From Acidobacteriota bacterium (lineage in GTDB: Bacteria; Acidobacteriota; Vicinamibacteria; Vicinamibacterales; UBA8438), in assembly GCA_002726085.1 (NCBI GenBank), contig PBRZ01000049.1, forward strand, positions 4,180 through 36,561: DNA of 32,382 nt, read 5' to 3'. A program made the translations under genes and the position numbers. Under the pieces are notes generated by a model. It was not told where the DNA came from. It did no database searches and saw nothing but the letters and a program-made list of their open reading frames with translations. Shown piece by piece: positions 9,284 to 17,277 of the stretch; position 1 is the stretch's first letter; each line of letters starts with the position of its first letter.

Positions 9284-11241
9284 TGAGCCGATCCACCCGG
9301 GGGTAGACCAAAGCTGACGGTCGCGCCGCCATCGGGGCGGTTCTCGGCCCAGATCTGGCCACTGTGCGACTCGACGATATTGCGCGAGATCGAGAGCCCC
9401 ATGCCAAGCCCGCCGGCACGCGAGCTCGTGAACGGCTCAAATAGCGTGTCGACCATCGACGGCTCGATGCCGGGCCCACTATCGATGACCGACACGATCT
9501 GCCACCCGTCGTCGCGACACCGCACCCGCAATGTGAGACGCGCCTCGGCGAGCCCATCCATCGCCTGCATCGCGTTGGTGACCAGGTTCATGACCACCTG
9601 CTGGATCTGAATCCGGTCCGCCACCGCTGTCGGCAAGTCGGCGGCAAAATCTGGCACGACCGTGATACCGCGCATCGTCAGCCCGCTGCGCATAATTTCG
9701 CGGACCTCGCGCACCACTTGACACAGATCGAGCGGCTCGCGCGTGGCGCTGTCCCGCCGCATCATGTCCCGCAGCCGCTGGATGATGGCGCCGGCCCGGC
9801 GGTCGTCCGCCACAATGTCGCGAAGCACCTCGCGGATCTTCGGCACGTCGGGCTGGTCCCGCTCGAGGAGGCGCACGGCAACCTGGGCATCGCTGAGTAT
9901 CGCCGCCAGCGGTTGGTTCAGCTCGTGCGCGAGCGTGGCGGTCAGCTCGCCAAGCGAGTTGACACGGGCGACGTGCGCCAGGGCGTCGCGATGCTGGAGC
10001 GCCTCGGCCCGGGCGACAATCTGCTCGGTGACGTCCGAACAGACGGCGATGAACTTCGTTGGTGGCCCGGGCCCATCGAGCCACGGGACTCTCCGGACCG
10101 ACCAGTGTCGATACGACCCATCCTTCGCCCTGATCCGATACTCGAGGCGCATCCCTTCCGGCCGTTCGAGCTCTTTCCGGTCCACCGACAGCAGCCGGTC
10201 GCGGTCCTCCGGGTGGAGCTGTTCCGACCATCCTTGGACGGTGCGGGGAAACTCACCGGCCTTGTAGCCCAACGCCTGGTCCACCTGTCCGAACCATTCG
10301 ATCTGTCCCGTCTCTATGTCGGTCTCGCCGATGATGTCGGCCCCCAGGGTCGCTGCAATGCGGAACCGCTCCTCGCTCTTGAGCCGTGCCGCCTCCACGG
10401 CGATCCGCCCAGAGATGTCCCGAAGGGTAGTGACGACGACCGTGCCCTCGTCGGTCTCGAGCGGGCTGAAGTTGATCTCGAGTGGAATCGAGCGACCGTC
10501 TCGGTGCACCCCATTGATCGGCGCGTCAGTGCTGCCCATCTGACTGATCTGGAGCGCGTTCCCGTCGCCTCGGTCCTCCGTCAGCTGCGTTACGTCCAGT
10601 TTGCCGGCGACCAGGCTCTCGTACGCCCGCCCCACCAGCTCGCCCGAGCTATACCCGAACATCCGTTCCGCCTGGCGATTGACGAACGCGATTTGCCCAT
10701 CGGCCCGCACCGCGATGATTGCATCGGGAGCCTGCTCGATGAGCTGCCGGAGCCGCGCGTCGCTGGCGCGCGCTGTCGCCTCGGCACGTTTTCGCTCGGT
10801 GACATCGATCAGAAATCCGCGGATGACGGCTGGAGCGCCGTCGAGTCGATCGACCGCGACGACATCGTGCAGCCACAGGATCTGTCCACTGGCGGAGATC
10901 ATCCGGTATTCGAGCTCGTAGGCGTCCCGTTCCTGCGCGGCCTGCTCGCAGAAGCGCACCGCCTCGTCCCGATCGTCGGGATGCACATGAGCCAGCCAGA
11001 AGTCGGGCTCATACCATCGCTCGATGGGATAGCCGAGCAGCCGCACCGCCTGCGGCCCTACGTAGGTGAAGGCCCACGTGCGCGCATCCGCCTCCCACTG
11101 CACGATGCTGGTGGTCTCGAGCAGGCGCCGGAAACCCGCCGCGCGCGTTATCTGCTCCGTGTCGACTGCATCGCGCGACGCGGTGTCGGCCGGCGGGGCG
11201 TCCGGTTCTTCTGTCCGAGTCTCGGTCTTGAATGTCGCCAT
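9280..11241 (-). CDS. soluble multi-PAS sensor histidine kinase (FixL-like)
   Basis: I prefer the ATG at 11241 over an in-frame TTG at 11250. Three PAS/PAC units run at about 30-145, 150-270 and 285-400: the first has the PAS_3 fold with HVHPDDRDEAVRF and ends VTERKRAEA; the second starts RLRQLIEQAPDAIIAVRADG; the third has QLHPEDRDRL and ends VTEQIVARA. HisKA follows with LAHELNQPLAAI (phospho-acceptor His), then HATPase with NLVTNAMQAM (N box), DSGPGIEP (G1), and GGLGMGLSIS (G2). There are no membrane segments, so the signal is cytoplasmic. No FixL heme-His pattern is evident, so the ligand (oxygen, redox or other) is unknown. It forms an operon with the FixJ-type regulator and has an FNR-like half-matching box 25-38 nt upstream. 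Confidence 0.93.
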   Translation of the reverse strand: MATFKTETRTEEPDAPPADTASRDAVDTEQITRAAGFRRLLETTSIVQWEADARTWAFTYVGPQAVRLLGYPIERWYEPDFWLAHVHPDDRDEAVRFCEQAAQERDAYELEYRMISASGQILWLHDVVAVDRLDGAPAVIRGFLIDVTERKRAEATARASDARLRQLIEQAPDAIIAVRADGQIAFVNRQAERMFGYSSGELVGRAYESLVAGKLDVTQLTEDRGDGNALQISQMGSTDAPINGVHRDGRSIPLEINFSPLETDEGTVVVTTLRDISGRIAVEAARLKSEERFRIAATLGADIIGETDIETGQIEWFGQVDQALGYKAGEFPRTVQGWSEQLHPEDRDRLLSVDRKELERPEGMRLEYRIRAKDGSYRHWSVRRVPWLDGPGPPTKFIAVCSDVTEQIVARAEALQHRDALAHVARVNSLGELTATLAHELNQPLAAILSDAQVAVRLLERDQPDVPKIREVLRDIVADDRRAGAIIQRLRDMMRRDSATREPLDLCQVVREVREIMRSGLTMRGITVVPDFAADLPTAVADRIQIQQVVMNLVTNAMQAMDGLAEARLTLRVRCRDDGWQIVSVIDSGPGIEPSMVDTLFEPFTSSRAGGLGMGLSISRNIVESHSGQIWAENRPDGGATVSFGLPPGGSAQ

Positions 11242-11265
11242 GGGAGGCAAGTACCCTAAAAGTCA

Positions 11266-11279
11266 GCGATCAAGATCAA
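11266..11279. promoter_or_regulatory. FNR/FixK-like box and CCCTAAA inverted pair upstream of the kinase
   Basis: GCGAT-CAAG-ATCAA matches the FNR/FixK consensus TTGAT-N4-ATCAA at 8 of 10 positions, about 31 nt before the kinase ATG. CCCTAAA at 11254-11260 and its inverse TTTAGGG at 11322-11328 flank it. The match is suggestive given the FixLJ-type genes, but by sight alone it could be chance. Confidence 0.3.
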
Positions 11280-11329
11280 TGTTACAACTCGAAGACCGCG
11301 CCGCGAAGCCGGCGGGCGACGTTTAGGGT

Positions 11330-11478
11330 CCGCGCAAGAATAGGTTCCTATTTTGAGGCGTCGAGGCGCCCGGCTGGCCAGGCGCGAGGAGGGAGCATAC
11401 GGGCAGTATTCGACCGACAAGCAACGCCGCCAGACGGGATGGATCGGCGGCCGAAAATGGGAAGTTATTCTTGCGCGG
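11330..11478. mobile_element. 149-bp MITE-like element with 13-bp perfect terminal inverted repeats
   Basis: CCGCGCAAGAATA at 11330-11342 is exactly inverted at 11466-11478, and the similarity continues inward (TTCC-x-ATTTT on both sides), giving about 25-bp imperfect ends. The interior (GAGGGAGCAT ... GCAACGCCGCCAGACGGG) is a copy of the dispersed module found at 20120, 20460, 20570 and 26670. It encodes nothing and lies just after the patatin gene stop. No clear target duplication is visible. Confidence 0.7.
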
Positions 11479-11482
11479 GCTC

Positions 11483-13693
11483 TTACCAGAACGGGCGGCC
11501 CAGGGCCACGTAGAACGCCCCGGACCCGTCGTCGCCGATGCTGCCGCTGACAAGCAGCGCCCCCATGAGCGTCTCGACCAGCAGCCCGCCGGACAGGTCC
11601 GAGTGGACCACCGCGTCGCGCGGGGTCTCGAACGCGCTGCCTGACTCGAGCCACCCGACGAGATGGATCGGCCCGCCAACCAGGTCCGGCAACCGCCCGA
11701 GTCTGTGCATGTAGCCGCCGCCCACGTAGGCTGTATGGGATCCGCGAAACTGGTCCAGCTCGAACGCCCCCAGCCGGAACGGGCCCCCGAGCGTGAACTG
11801 ATAGAAGGGTGAGGCCGCGTCGCCGAATGAGGTGGCACCGGCAAGGGCAACGAAGATGCGACCGGCGTCCCCGACGGACATGAACGTCGCGCTGTCGAGT
11901 GTCGCCTGCCTGAGATCGCGCGACTGCTCCGGCGCTTCGACAAGCCACCTGACTTCGGTGACCAGCCGGGTGCCGCGACTGGGCACGATCCAGTCGTCGT
12001 GCCCATCGTAGACCCAGCGGAGGCGCGCCCCGTGCTCGCGCCCCTGCACCGGCGGCAACACCGGCGTGCCGACTCGGACACGAGCATCCACCACACCGAT
12101 GTCGTAGCCCACACGCAGCTCGCTCGTCGCGCCCAGGGTGACACCGAGATCCCCGCCGGCCTGCGCCCGCTGGGTGCGAAAGCTGGCGATCGGGTCGCTC
12201 TCGAGCGCGAACTGCTGCGTGCGGCTGCGCAACCCAATGCGGGGCGCAACGAACAAGGATGAACCGGCGATCGGGCGCAGATACTCGGCCTCGAGACCGA
12301 GATCTGACCCGAGCGTGAGATCGACGCGCGCCTCGGTGTCCCGCCCGCCGACGTCATAGGCGGTGAGCCGTGCACCGAAGCCGCGCTCGACGGCATCGGC
12401 ACGATTGTCGAGCTCGAACGCGAGGTTGAGAAACGGGGGACCGTGCGACTTCTCCCGCACGTGCACCGCTAGACCGGCCCGCTCCCCCTCCCGCACCACG
12501 TCGTAGCCTAGGCTGCCGTAGCGCCCGGCGCCGGCCAGGGTCGTCAACCGACGCTCGAGCTCGACCGGGTCCAGTGCCCCTCCGATTTCCGGCTCGAGCC
12601 GCCGGCCGATGTCGGCAGCCACGTCCGCGTCCACGCCGTCGACGCGGACGAACGCCGGCTCGACAGACGCGGCCGGGCGACGGCGACGGCGCTTGGCCAC
12701 GTGGCGATCCCATGCGACAGGGTCGAGTGACAGTGGGGCCAGGCGGTCGGCCAGTGCCGCGGCGGCGGCGTAGCCGCGCTGGCGAATCTCCTCGAACCGG
12801 CGCCACCCGTTCGCGCTGATATCGTCGACGACCGGTCTGATGACATGGTTGGCGTGATCGTCGAGCACCTGTCTGGTGCGCGCCACCATCATGACGCCGA
12901 TCGCCTGGTTCGCTACGCCAACCAACGACCGGAGCGCCTCCCGGTCTCCGAGCGGCGCGCTCACGTCGACCGCGATGACGACCTCGGCGCCCATCTCACG
13001 CGTTACGTCGGCTGGCACGTTGTTCAGCAGCCCGCCGTCCGCCAGCAGGCGCTGGCCGATCTCGATCGGTTCAAAGATGGCTGGAATCGCCATGGTGGCG
13101 CGTAGTGCGGCCGCCAACGAGCCGCTATCCAGCTCGACGGCAACCGCCGCTTCGAGGTCTGACGCCACGGCGCGAAACGGAATCGGCAGGTCGTCGAAAT
13201 CGAGCGGCGCAGCGAAGGGCAGTACCAGCCGACTGAGAAACAGGCCAATGTAGTGCCCTGGGTCCAGCCCGGGGGCCAGGCGCAGCCCGTCGCGCAAACC
13301 GAGCTCCAGACGCACCGGAAAGTCTCGCCGGTCCTCTTTCCGCCGGAACGCCTTCTGCGCGTACTCGACCTCGCCCTGAAACATGGCGTCCCAGTCGATC
13401 GCCTCGATGAGGTCTCTGACCTCGGCTGCCGTTCGGCCCGTGGCGTATCCGCCGCCGACGAGTCCGCCGATGCTGGTGCCGGCGATGACGTCGACCGGAA
13501 TCCGATGCTCTTCGAGCCACTCGAGCACGCCGACATGCGCCAGGCCGCGCGCGCTCCCACCGCCGAGGGCGAGACCGACGCGCCGACGCGTCGTCTGGGT
13601 GTCCTGGGGTGATGCGTCGCCGGACTGTCGCGCGACGACAGCCGGTGCGGCGACGACAAGAAAAGCCGCGGCGAGCAGGGCCCTCCTCGTCAT
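11483..13693 (-). CDS. type Vd autotransporter: patatin-like phospholipase with POTRA and barrel (PlpD-like)
   Basis: At 736 residues it is close to PlpD (about 730). A signal peptide covers about 1-22. The patatin domain (about 37-330) has the oxyanion loop GGGSARG (44-50), the nucleophile elbow GTSIG with Ser74, and DGG with catalytic Asp219, so the Ser-Asp dyad is intact. A POTRA-like stretch follows at about 340-420 (FVRVDGVDADVAADIGRRL, then VELERRLTTLAGAGRYGSLGY). The remainder is a beta-barrel ending FYVALGRPFW, an aromatic C-terminus suited to Bam-dependent insertion. Family knowledge predicts a lipase displayed on or released from the cell surface. A GAAGG from the upstream heptamer repeat sits at Shine-Dalgarno distance before the ATG. 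A MITE lies directly downstream. Confidence 0.9.
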   Translation of the reverse strand: MTRRALLAAAFLVVAAPAVVARQSGDASPQDTQTTRRRVGLALGGGSARGLAHVGVLEWLEEHRIPVDVIAGTSIGGLVGGGYATGRTAAEVRDLIEAIDWDAMFQGEVEYAQKAFRRKEDRRDFPVRLELGLRDGLRLAPGLDPGHYIGLFLSRLVLPFAAPLDFDDLPIPFRAVASDLEAAVAVELDSGSLAAALRATMAIPAIFEPIEIGQRLLADGGLLNNVPADVTREMGAEVVIAVDVSAPLGDREALRSLVGVANQAIGVMMVARTRQVLDDHANHVIRPVVDDISANGWRRFEEIRQRGYAAAAALADRLAPLSLDPVAWDRHVAKRRRRRPAASVEPAFVRVDGVDADVAADIGRRLEPEIGGALDPVELERRLTTLAGAGRYGSLGYDVVREGERAGLAVHVREKSHGPPFLNLAFELDNRADAVERGFGARLTAYDVGGRDTEARVDLTLGSDLGLEAEYLRPIAGSSLFVAPRIGLRSRTQQFALESDPIASFRTQRAQAGGDLGVTLGATSELRVGYDIGVVDARVRVGTPVLPPVQGREHGARLRWVYDGHDDWIVPSRGTRLVTEVRWLVEAPEQSRDLRQATLDSATFMSVGDAGRIFVALAGATSFGDAASPFYQFTLGGPFRLGAFELDQFRGSHTAYVGGGYMHRLGRLPDLVGGPIHLVGWLESGSAFETPRDAVVHSDLSGGLLVETLMGALLVSGSIGDDGSGAFYVALGRPFW

Positions 13694-13695
13694 TT

Positions 13696-13716
13696 TGCCT
13701 TCTGACTTCTGACTCC
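13696..13716. repeat. short heptamer repeat at the patatin gene start
   Basis: TGCCTTC, TGACTTC and TGACTCC are three diverged 7-bp units beginning 2 bp from the patatin ATG. On the coding strand they read GAAGGCA, so one unit supplies the AGAAGG that can serve as ribosome-binding site. Confidence 0.8.
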
Positions 13717-13726
13717 TTCGTGCGCA

Positions 13727-14377
13727 TCACCTCACCCTCAGCCCGACCGGGCAGGAGACGCCGGTGCCGCCAAGTCCGCAATAGCCGTTCGGGTTCTTGG
13801 CCAGATACTGCTGGTGATAATCCTCGGCGTGGTAGAACTCGGGCGCGGCGACGATCTCGGTCGTGATCGGGCCGTGGTCGGCCTCCCGCAGCGCCTCCTC
13901 GTAGGTGCGCTTTGTCGCCTCCGCCGACTCGCGCTGTCGGTCGCTGAAGAAGTGAATCGCGGATCGATACTGGGTACCGACGTCGTTCCCTTGACGCATC
14001 CCTTGCGAGGGGTCATGCCCTTCCCAAAACCGCGAGAGCAGCTCCCCGTAGCTGACGTCCGATGCATTGAAGATGACGAGCACGACCTCGGTGTGACCCG
14101 TCTGACCGGTGCAGACCTCCTGATAGGTCGGATTCGGCGTGAGCCCGCCGGCGTAGCCGACAGCGGTGCTGTAGACCCCCGGAAGCTCCCAGAACACCCG
14201 CTCGGCGCCCCAGAAACAGCCCATCGCGAACACTGCCTGCTCGAGACCCTCGGGAAACGGTGGACTGAGACGCGCGCCGTTGACGAAGTGCGAGTCCGGC
14301 ACCACCATGCGCTCGGTGCGTCCGGGAAGCGCTTCTGCCGCCGACGGGACGCGTTGCTTGCGATCACTGAACCACAT
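13727..14377 (-). CDS. msrA: peptide-methionine (S)-S-oxide reductase
   Basis: I choose the ATG at 14377 (216 residues), which has GGGGGAGG about 7 nt upstream; a longer in-frame start at 14416 has no such site. The catalytic motif GCFWGAE contains the sulfenic-acid-forming Cys. [15 protein letters not shown] and [12 protein letters not shown] are further MsrA signatures. The C-terminal [12 protein letters not shown] carries two Cys that may act in resolution of the disulfide. The enzyme reduces the S-epimer of methionine sulfoxide in proteins. The N-terminal segment (about 35 residues before the domain) is Arg-rich and not a clear signal peptide. It lies between the patatin gene and the deaminase gene, all on the minus strand. 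Confidence 0.95.
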   Translation of the reverse strand: MWFSDRKQRVPSAAEALPGRTERMVVPDSHFVNGARLSPPFPEGLEQAVFAMGCFWGAERVFWELPGVYSTAVGYAGGLTPNPTYQEVCTGQTGHTEVVLVIFNASDVSYGELLSRFWEGHDPSQGMRQGNDVGTQYRSAIHFFSDRQRESAEATKRTYEEALREADHGPITTEIVAAPEFYHAEDYHQQYLAKNPNGYCGLGGTGVSCPVGLRVR

Positions 14378-14437
14378 CGCTGACCTCCCCCTGACCGTGC
14401 GTCGGCCGGGTTCCACGATATCGCAACTTGTACTCGA

Positions 14438-14470
14438 GGAGGCAGGAGGCAGGAGGCAGGAGGCAGGAGC
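14438..14470. repeat. heptamer tandem repeat (GGAGGCA)n
   Basis: Four perfect GGAGGCA units plus a partial one lie between the deaminase stop and the msrA start. It is the reverse-complement form of the class seen at 5538. Confidence 0.95.
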
Positions 14471-14473
14471 ACA

Positions 14474-14932
14474 TCACAGTGCGGGCCAGTAGGCGCGGTG
14501 CACCGCGAGCGCCTCGGCCTCGAGCACCGGGCCGACCACCTCGATCGGGCGTTTGCCGCCGCCAAGCACCTGCCGCGAGGGAATGACCAGGCTGCCACCG
14601 ACCAGCGCGCCCAGCTCGACGGCCGAACAGCCATAGACCATGCGCGGGATCCGGCTCCAGTAGATGGCGCCGCAGCACATCACACATGGCTCGGTGCTCG
14701 TGTAGAGCGTGGCGCGCGCCAGGGTGGAGCGGTCGAGCCGACGGCAGGCCTCGCTGGCAAGGAGCAGCTCGGCGTGGCGAGTCGGGTCCGCCTCGGTGAC
14801 GGCCCGGTTCTGCGCCGTCAACCGAACCTCACCGTCGACCACGAGCAACGCGCCGAACGGCTCGTCGCCGAGCCGAACCGCCTGTTCGGACAGGGTGATG
14901 CACTGACGGATGAAGGGCTCGTCTTTGGTCAT
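14474..14932 (-). CDS. cytidine/deoxycytidylate-type nucleoside or base deaminase
   Basis: This 152-residue single-domain protein is of the CDA fold. Zinc ligands and the proton-shuttle Glu are in TRHAELLL (HAE), and the two Cys ligands are in TEPCVMCCGAIYW (PCxxC). The N-terminus (EQAVRLGDEPFGALLVVDG) and the residues after the zinc site (RIPRMVYGCSAVELGALVGG) resemble guanine deaminase/tRNA-adenosine-deaminase relatives (PF00383), so a free base or nucleoside is the likely substrate; the exact one cannot be assigned. It starts 23 bp after the macrodomain gene, so the two are probably co-transcribed. No Shine-Dalgarno is visible before its ATG at 14932. Confidence 0.9.
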   Translation of the reverse strand: MTKDEPFIRQCITLSEQAVRLGDEPFGALLVVDGEVRLTAQNRAVTEADPTRHAELLLASEACRRLDRSTLARATLYTSTEPCVMCCGAIYWSRIPRMVYGCSAVELGALVGGSLVIPSRQVLGGGKRPIEVVGPVLEAEALAVHRAYWPAL

Positions 14933-14955
14933 CGCGTGGCGCAGGCTCGAACACC

Positions 14956-15498
14956 TTAGCCTTTACTGTCGGCTTCGGGCTCCAGGGCACCGTTGAGCGC
15001 GGCCTCGTAGGCCGCCTGCACCGCCGACCCGAAACAGACGAACAGGGCCTGCTCGATCGACCGGTCCATCCGCAAGAACGCGGTAACTGCGCCGACGGCG
15101 ACCACCGAGGCATCATCGACCGGATAACCGTAGGCACCGCAGCTGATCGCCGGGAAGGCAATGGTGCGCAGACCATGCGCCACCGCCAGCTCGAGCGCTC
15201 GACGATAGCAGGAGGCGAGCAGGTCGGCCTCGCCGTGCGACCCGCCGTGCCAGACCGGGCCGACGACATGGATGACGTACCGGGACGGCAACCGATGCGC
15301 ATCGGTGATCTTCGCGTCGCCCGTCTCGCATCCGCCGAGCAGGCGGCACTCGGCCACGAGGTCTGGTCCCGCCGCCCGATGGATTGCCCCATCGACCCCG
15401 CCACCCCCGAGCAGCGTCGTGTTGGCCGCGTTGACGATGGCGTCGACGCCGAGCGTCGTGATGTCGGCCGCCGTGATCGCCAGGCGCGAAGAACTCAT
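14956..15498 (-). CDS. macrodomain protein (YmdB/O-acetyl-ADP-ribose deacetylase type)
   Basis: This 180-residue protein consists of a single macrodomain. The ADP-ribose-binding signatures are present: [26 protein letters not shown], with the catalytic-loop Asn and the [10 protein letters not shown] glycine loop, then [24 protein letters not shown], and the second phosphate loop [12 protein letters not shown]. Members hydrolyse O-acetyl-ADP-ribose or remove mono-ADP-ribose from proteins. The short C-terminal tail (EPEADSKG) is dispensable-looking. It leads the minus-strand deaminase gene and is divergent from the SelW-like gene on the plus strand, 147 bp away. Confidence 0.94.
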   Translation of the reverse strand: MSSSRLAITAADITTLGVDAIVNAANTTLLGGGGVDGAIHRAAGPDLVAECRLLGGCETGDAKITDAHRLPSRYVIHVVGPVWHGGSHGEADLLASCYRRALELAVAHGLRTIAFPAISCGAYGYPVDDASVVAVGAVTAFLRMDRSIEQALFVCFGSAVQAAYEAALNGALEPEADSKG

Positions 15499-15607
15499 GG
15501 CGTCAGGCTTTCATAGCCGTTCATCGCGAATCAAGTTCGAGTCTAGCAGTCGAGTTCCGCGCGCACGCCTGGCCGGCGGCCTCTGGTGTGGCGATGATGG
15601 CCGTCGA

Positions 15608-15636
15608 TTGCTCCGGCAACCTGGGTGCAGTAACAT
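15608..15636 (+). promoter_or_regulatory. sigma-70-like promoter of the SelW-like gene
   Basis: TTGCTC (15608-15613), a 17-bp spacer and TAACAT (15631-15636) precede the ATG at 15646. A start of transcription at about 15643-15645 would give a leaderless or nearly leaderless mRNA, in keeping with the lack of a Shine-Dalgarno. Confidence 0.45.
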
Positions 15637-15645
15637 CGGCTCGTC

Positions 15646-15870
15646 ATGCGGGTCTCAATCAGCTACTGCAAGGTTTGAAACTACCTGCCGAAGGCCACCA
15701 GTCTGGCGGCCTCGATTAGAGACGCTCTCGGCATCGAAGCCGAGGTGGTCGAAGGAGCGCGCGGCCAATTCGATGTGGTCGCCGACGGCGATCTCATCTT
15801 CTCGAAGCAAGCGGAGCACCGGTTCCCCGAACCGGATGAGATCATCGGCCCGCTCCGATCCATCACCTAG
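15646..15870 (+). CDS. SelW/Rdx-family selenoprotein with in-frame TGA (Sec11)
   Basis: Reading the TGA at 15676-15678 as selenocysteine gives one 74-residue protein ending at TAG 15868-15870. It opens MRVSISYCKVU, then NYLPKATSLAASI, which is the Rdx (SelW/SelT/SelH) signature: beta strand, CxxU/CxxC redox motif (Cys8, Sec11), then a Tyr-x-Pro-x-Ala helix. The second half keeps the other family hallmarks, a GQFDVVADG segment, LIFSK, and RFPEPDEI, in the thioredoxin-like order. Length matches bacterial SelW-like proteins. A stem-loop with a GU-containing loop lies 14-38 nt after the TGA. Family knowledge gives a small thiol redox protein; partner unknown. The alternative is a nonsense-mutated Cys gene, which the intact frame, exact site and hairpin make unlikely. 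A dispersed repeat begins at its stop codon. Confidence 0.88.
15689..15714 (+). promoter_or_regulatory. candidate bacterial SECIS stem-loop
   Basis: GGCC-A-CCA (15693-15700), loop GTC, TGG-C-GGCC (15704-15711), extended at the base by C-G, G-C and A-U pairs around one bulged A. The apical CAGUCUG resembles the CAGGUCUG loop of the E. coli fdhF SECIS, and the loop GU is 23-24 nt after the TGA. It lies within the coding frame, as bacterial SECIS elements do. Confidence 0.7.
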
Positions 15871-15935
15871 CCGGGGCGACGCCCCGGACTCCGCACCCGC
15901 GGGGCGCACCTTGTCGCGCGCCTGGGCTGCTTGTG
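15867..15935. repeat. dispersed palindromic repeat starting at the SelW-like stop codon
   Basis: CTAG (15867-15870) includes the TAG stop. It runs straight into the hairpin CCGGGGC-GAC-GCCCCGG (15871-15887) and then CCGCACCCGCGGGGCGC, which matches the repeat at 26615-26665. Confidence 0.75.
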
Positions 15936-15976
15936 AGACGCAGTCCTTCAGACTACTGTCGACACAGCTGAGCTCT

Positions 15977-16016
15977 GGGGCTTAGGCTTTGGGCTTTGGG
16001 CTATGGGCTTTGGGTG
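15977..16016. repeat. heptamer tandem repeat (GGCTTTG-type)
   Basis: About five 7-bp units (GGCTTAG, GCTTTGG, GCTATGG and variants) lie upstream of soxC. It has the same period as the other intergenic heptamers but a different unit. Confidence 0.85.
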
Positions 16017-16044
16017 GTTGGGCGAGGGTCGAGGAGATGCCACG

Positions 16045-17277
16045 ATGACCGACACGCGAAACTCGGTGACGACCTCTCGAGGGCGGGGACGACTGACGCG
16101 GCGGGAGGTGCTGGCGGGGGCGGCCGGCGCCATCGGCGCGGCGGCGGTGACGCCGGTCGCCGGCCAGCAGGCAATCGACACGACCCGGCGCCCCGGTCGT
16201 GGTCCGAACGAGATCGACCAGCGGTCGCCGTTCGTGACGCCGCAGCGCGACCCGAGCGCGACATCGTCACGCACACCGCTGCAGGACCTGCGAGGCACGA
16301 TCACGCCGGCCGACCTGCACTTCGAGCGTCACCACGGGGGCGTACCGGAGATCGACCCGGACCGCTACGAGCTGATGATCCATGGTCTGGTCGGCCGCCC
16401 GCGAATCTTCAGTCTCGCCGACCTGAAGCGCTTCCCCTCGACCTCCCGCATCTGCTTTCTCGAATGCTCCGGCAACCTGCGCCGTGGCAGTCCGGAGACG
16501 CTTCCGCAGATGGTCTGCGGGCTGACCAGCCAGACCGAGTGGACCGGAGTGGGGCTCTCGACGCTGCTGCGAGAGGTCGGCGCAAGCCCTGACGCCACCT
16601 GGTTCCTCGCCGAGGGACAGGATGCCGCGGTGATGACCCGCAGTATCCCGATGGAGAAGGCGTTCGACGACGCGATGGTCGTCTACGCGCAGAACGGTGA
16701 CGCGCTGATGCCCGGCAACGGGTACCCGGCGCGACTGCTGCTGCCCGGTTGGGAAGGCAACAGCAGCGTCAAGTGGCTGCGACGGATCGAGCTGGCCGAC
16801 CAGCCGTTCATGACCCGGGAAGAAACGTCGAAGTACACCGACCCGCTGGGCGACGGCAGCACGGTGCGTCAGTTCAGCTTCGTCATGGACGCGCGGTCGA
16901 TCATCACCGACCCGGCGTATCCTCGTGTCATCGAACCGGGGTGGCACGAGATCCGGGGGCTGGCCTGGAGCGGCCGCGGCCGGATTGCCCGGGTCGACGT
17001 AAGCACTGACGGCGGGGCGACATGGCAGGCGGCCGACCTGCAGGAGCCGGTGCTCGACAAAGCCCACGTGCGGTTCCGCTATCTGTGGAACTGGCCCGGA
17101 GGACCCGGCGAGATCATGAGCCGGGCAACCGACGAGACCGGTTACGTGCAGCCGACCTGGGAGGCGCTGCGCGCGGCGCGGGGACCACGGACACGGTATC
17201 ACCAGAACCCGATCACTTCCTGGACGATAGACGATGATGGACGCGTGCTGTTCGGCGCCGAGAGGTTGCGGTCGTGA
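16045..17277 (+). CDS. soxC: sulfite dehydrogenase molybdopterin subunit, SoxC-like
   Basis: I start at the ATG 16045, with GAGGAG 8 nt upstream, giving 410 residues. The N-terminus carries a Tat signal (LTRREVLAGAAGAIGAAAVTPVAG), so the folded enzyme is exported with its cofactor. The sulfite-oxidase fold follows: the Moco-binding Cys in FLECSGN, PMEKAFDDAMVVYAQNG, GYPARLLLPGWEG, SSVKWLRRIEL, and the C-terminal Mo-co dimerisation domain (PAYPRVIEPGWHEIRGLAWSG, then VSTDGGATWQ, then WNWPG). SoxC proteins oxidise sulfite or thiol-bound sulfane sulfur and pass electrons to a cytochrome c. Here the next gene is such a cytochrome. No other sox genes are in the window, so a stand-alone sulfite dehydrogenase is the more cautious reading. 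Confidence 0.93.
   Translation: MTDTRNSVTTSRGRGRLTRREVLAGAAGAIGAAAVTPVAGQQAIDTTRRPGRGPNEIDQRSPFVTPQRDPSATSSRTPLQDLRGTITPADLHFERHHGGVPEIDPDRYELMIHGLVGRPRIFSLADLKRFPSTSRICFLECSGNLRRGSPETLPQMVCGLTSQTEWTGVGLSTLLREVGASPDATWFLAEGQDAAVMTRSIPMEKAFDDAMVVYAQNGDALMPGNGYPARLLLPGWEGNSSVKWLRRIELADQPFMTREETSKYTDPLGDGSTVRQFSFVMDARSIITDPAYPRVIEPGWHEIRGLAWSGRGRIARVDVSTDGGATWQAADLQEPVLDKAHVRFRYLWNWPGGPGEIMSRATDETGYVQPTWEALRAARGPRTRYHQNPITSWTIDDDGRVLFGAERLRS

Noticed and set aside
9718-11259. 513-codon open frame on the plus strand opposite the histidine kinase
   Set aside because: The minus-strand frame has complete PAS, HisKA and HATPase motifs; the plus frame shows none.
15676-15678. TGA as an ordinary nonsense mutation in the SelW-like gene
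   Set aside because: The rest of the frame is intact, the codon is exactly the redox position, a SECIS-like hairpin follows, and a second gene shows the same pattern.
15272-15985. Plus-strand frame crossing the macrodomain gene and the SelW-like gene
   Set aside because: It is low-complexity Ser/Arg-rich and overlaps two conserved genes in other frames.
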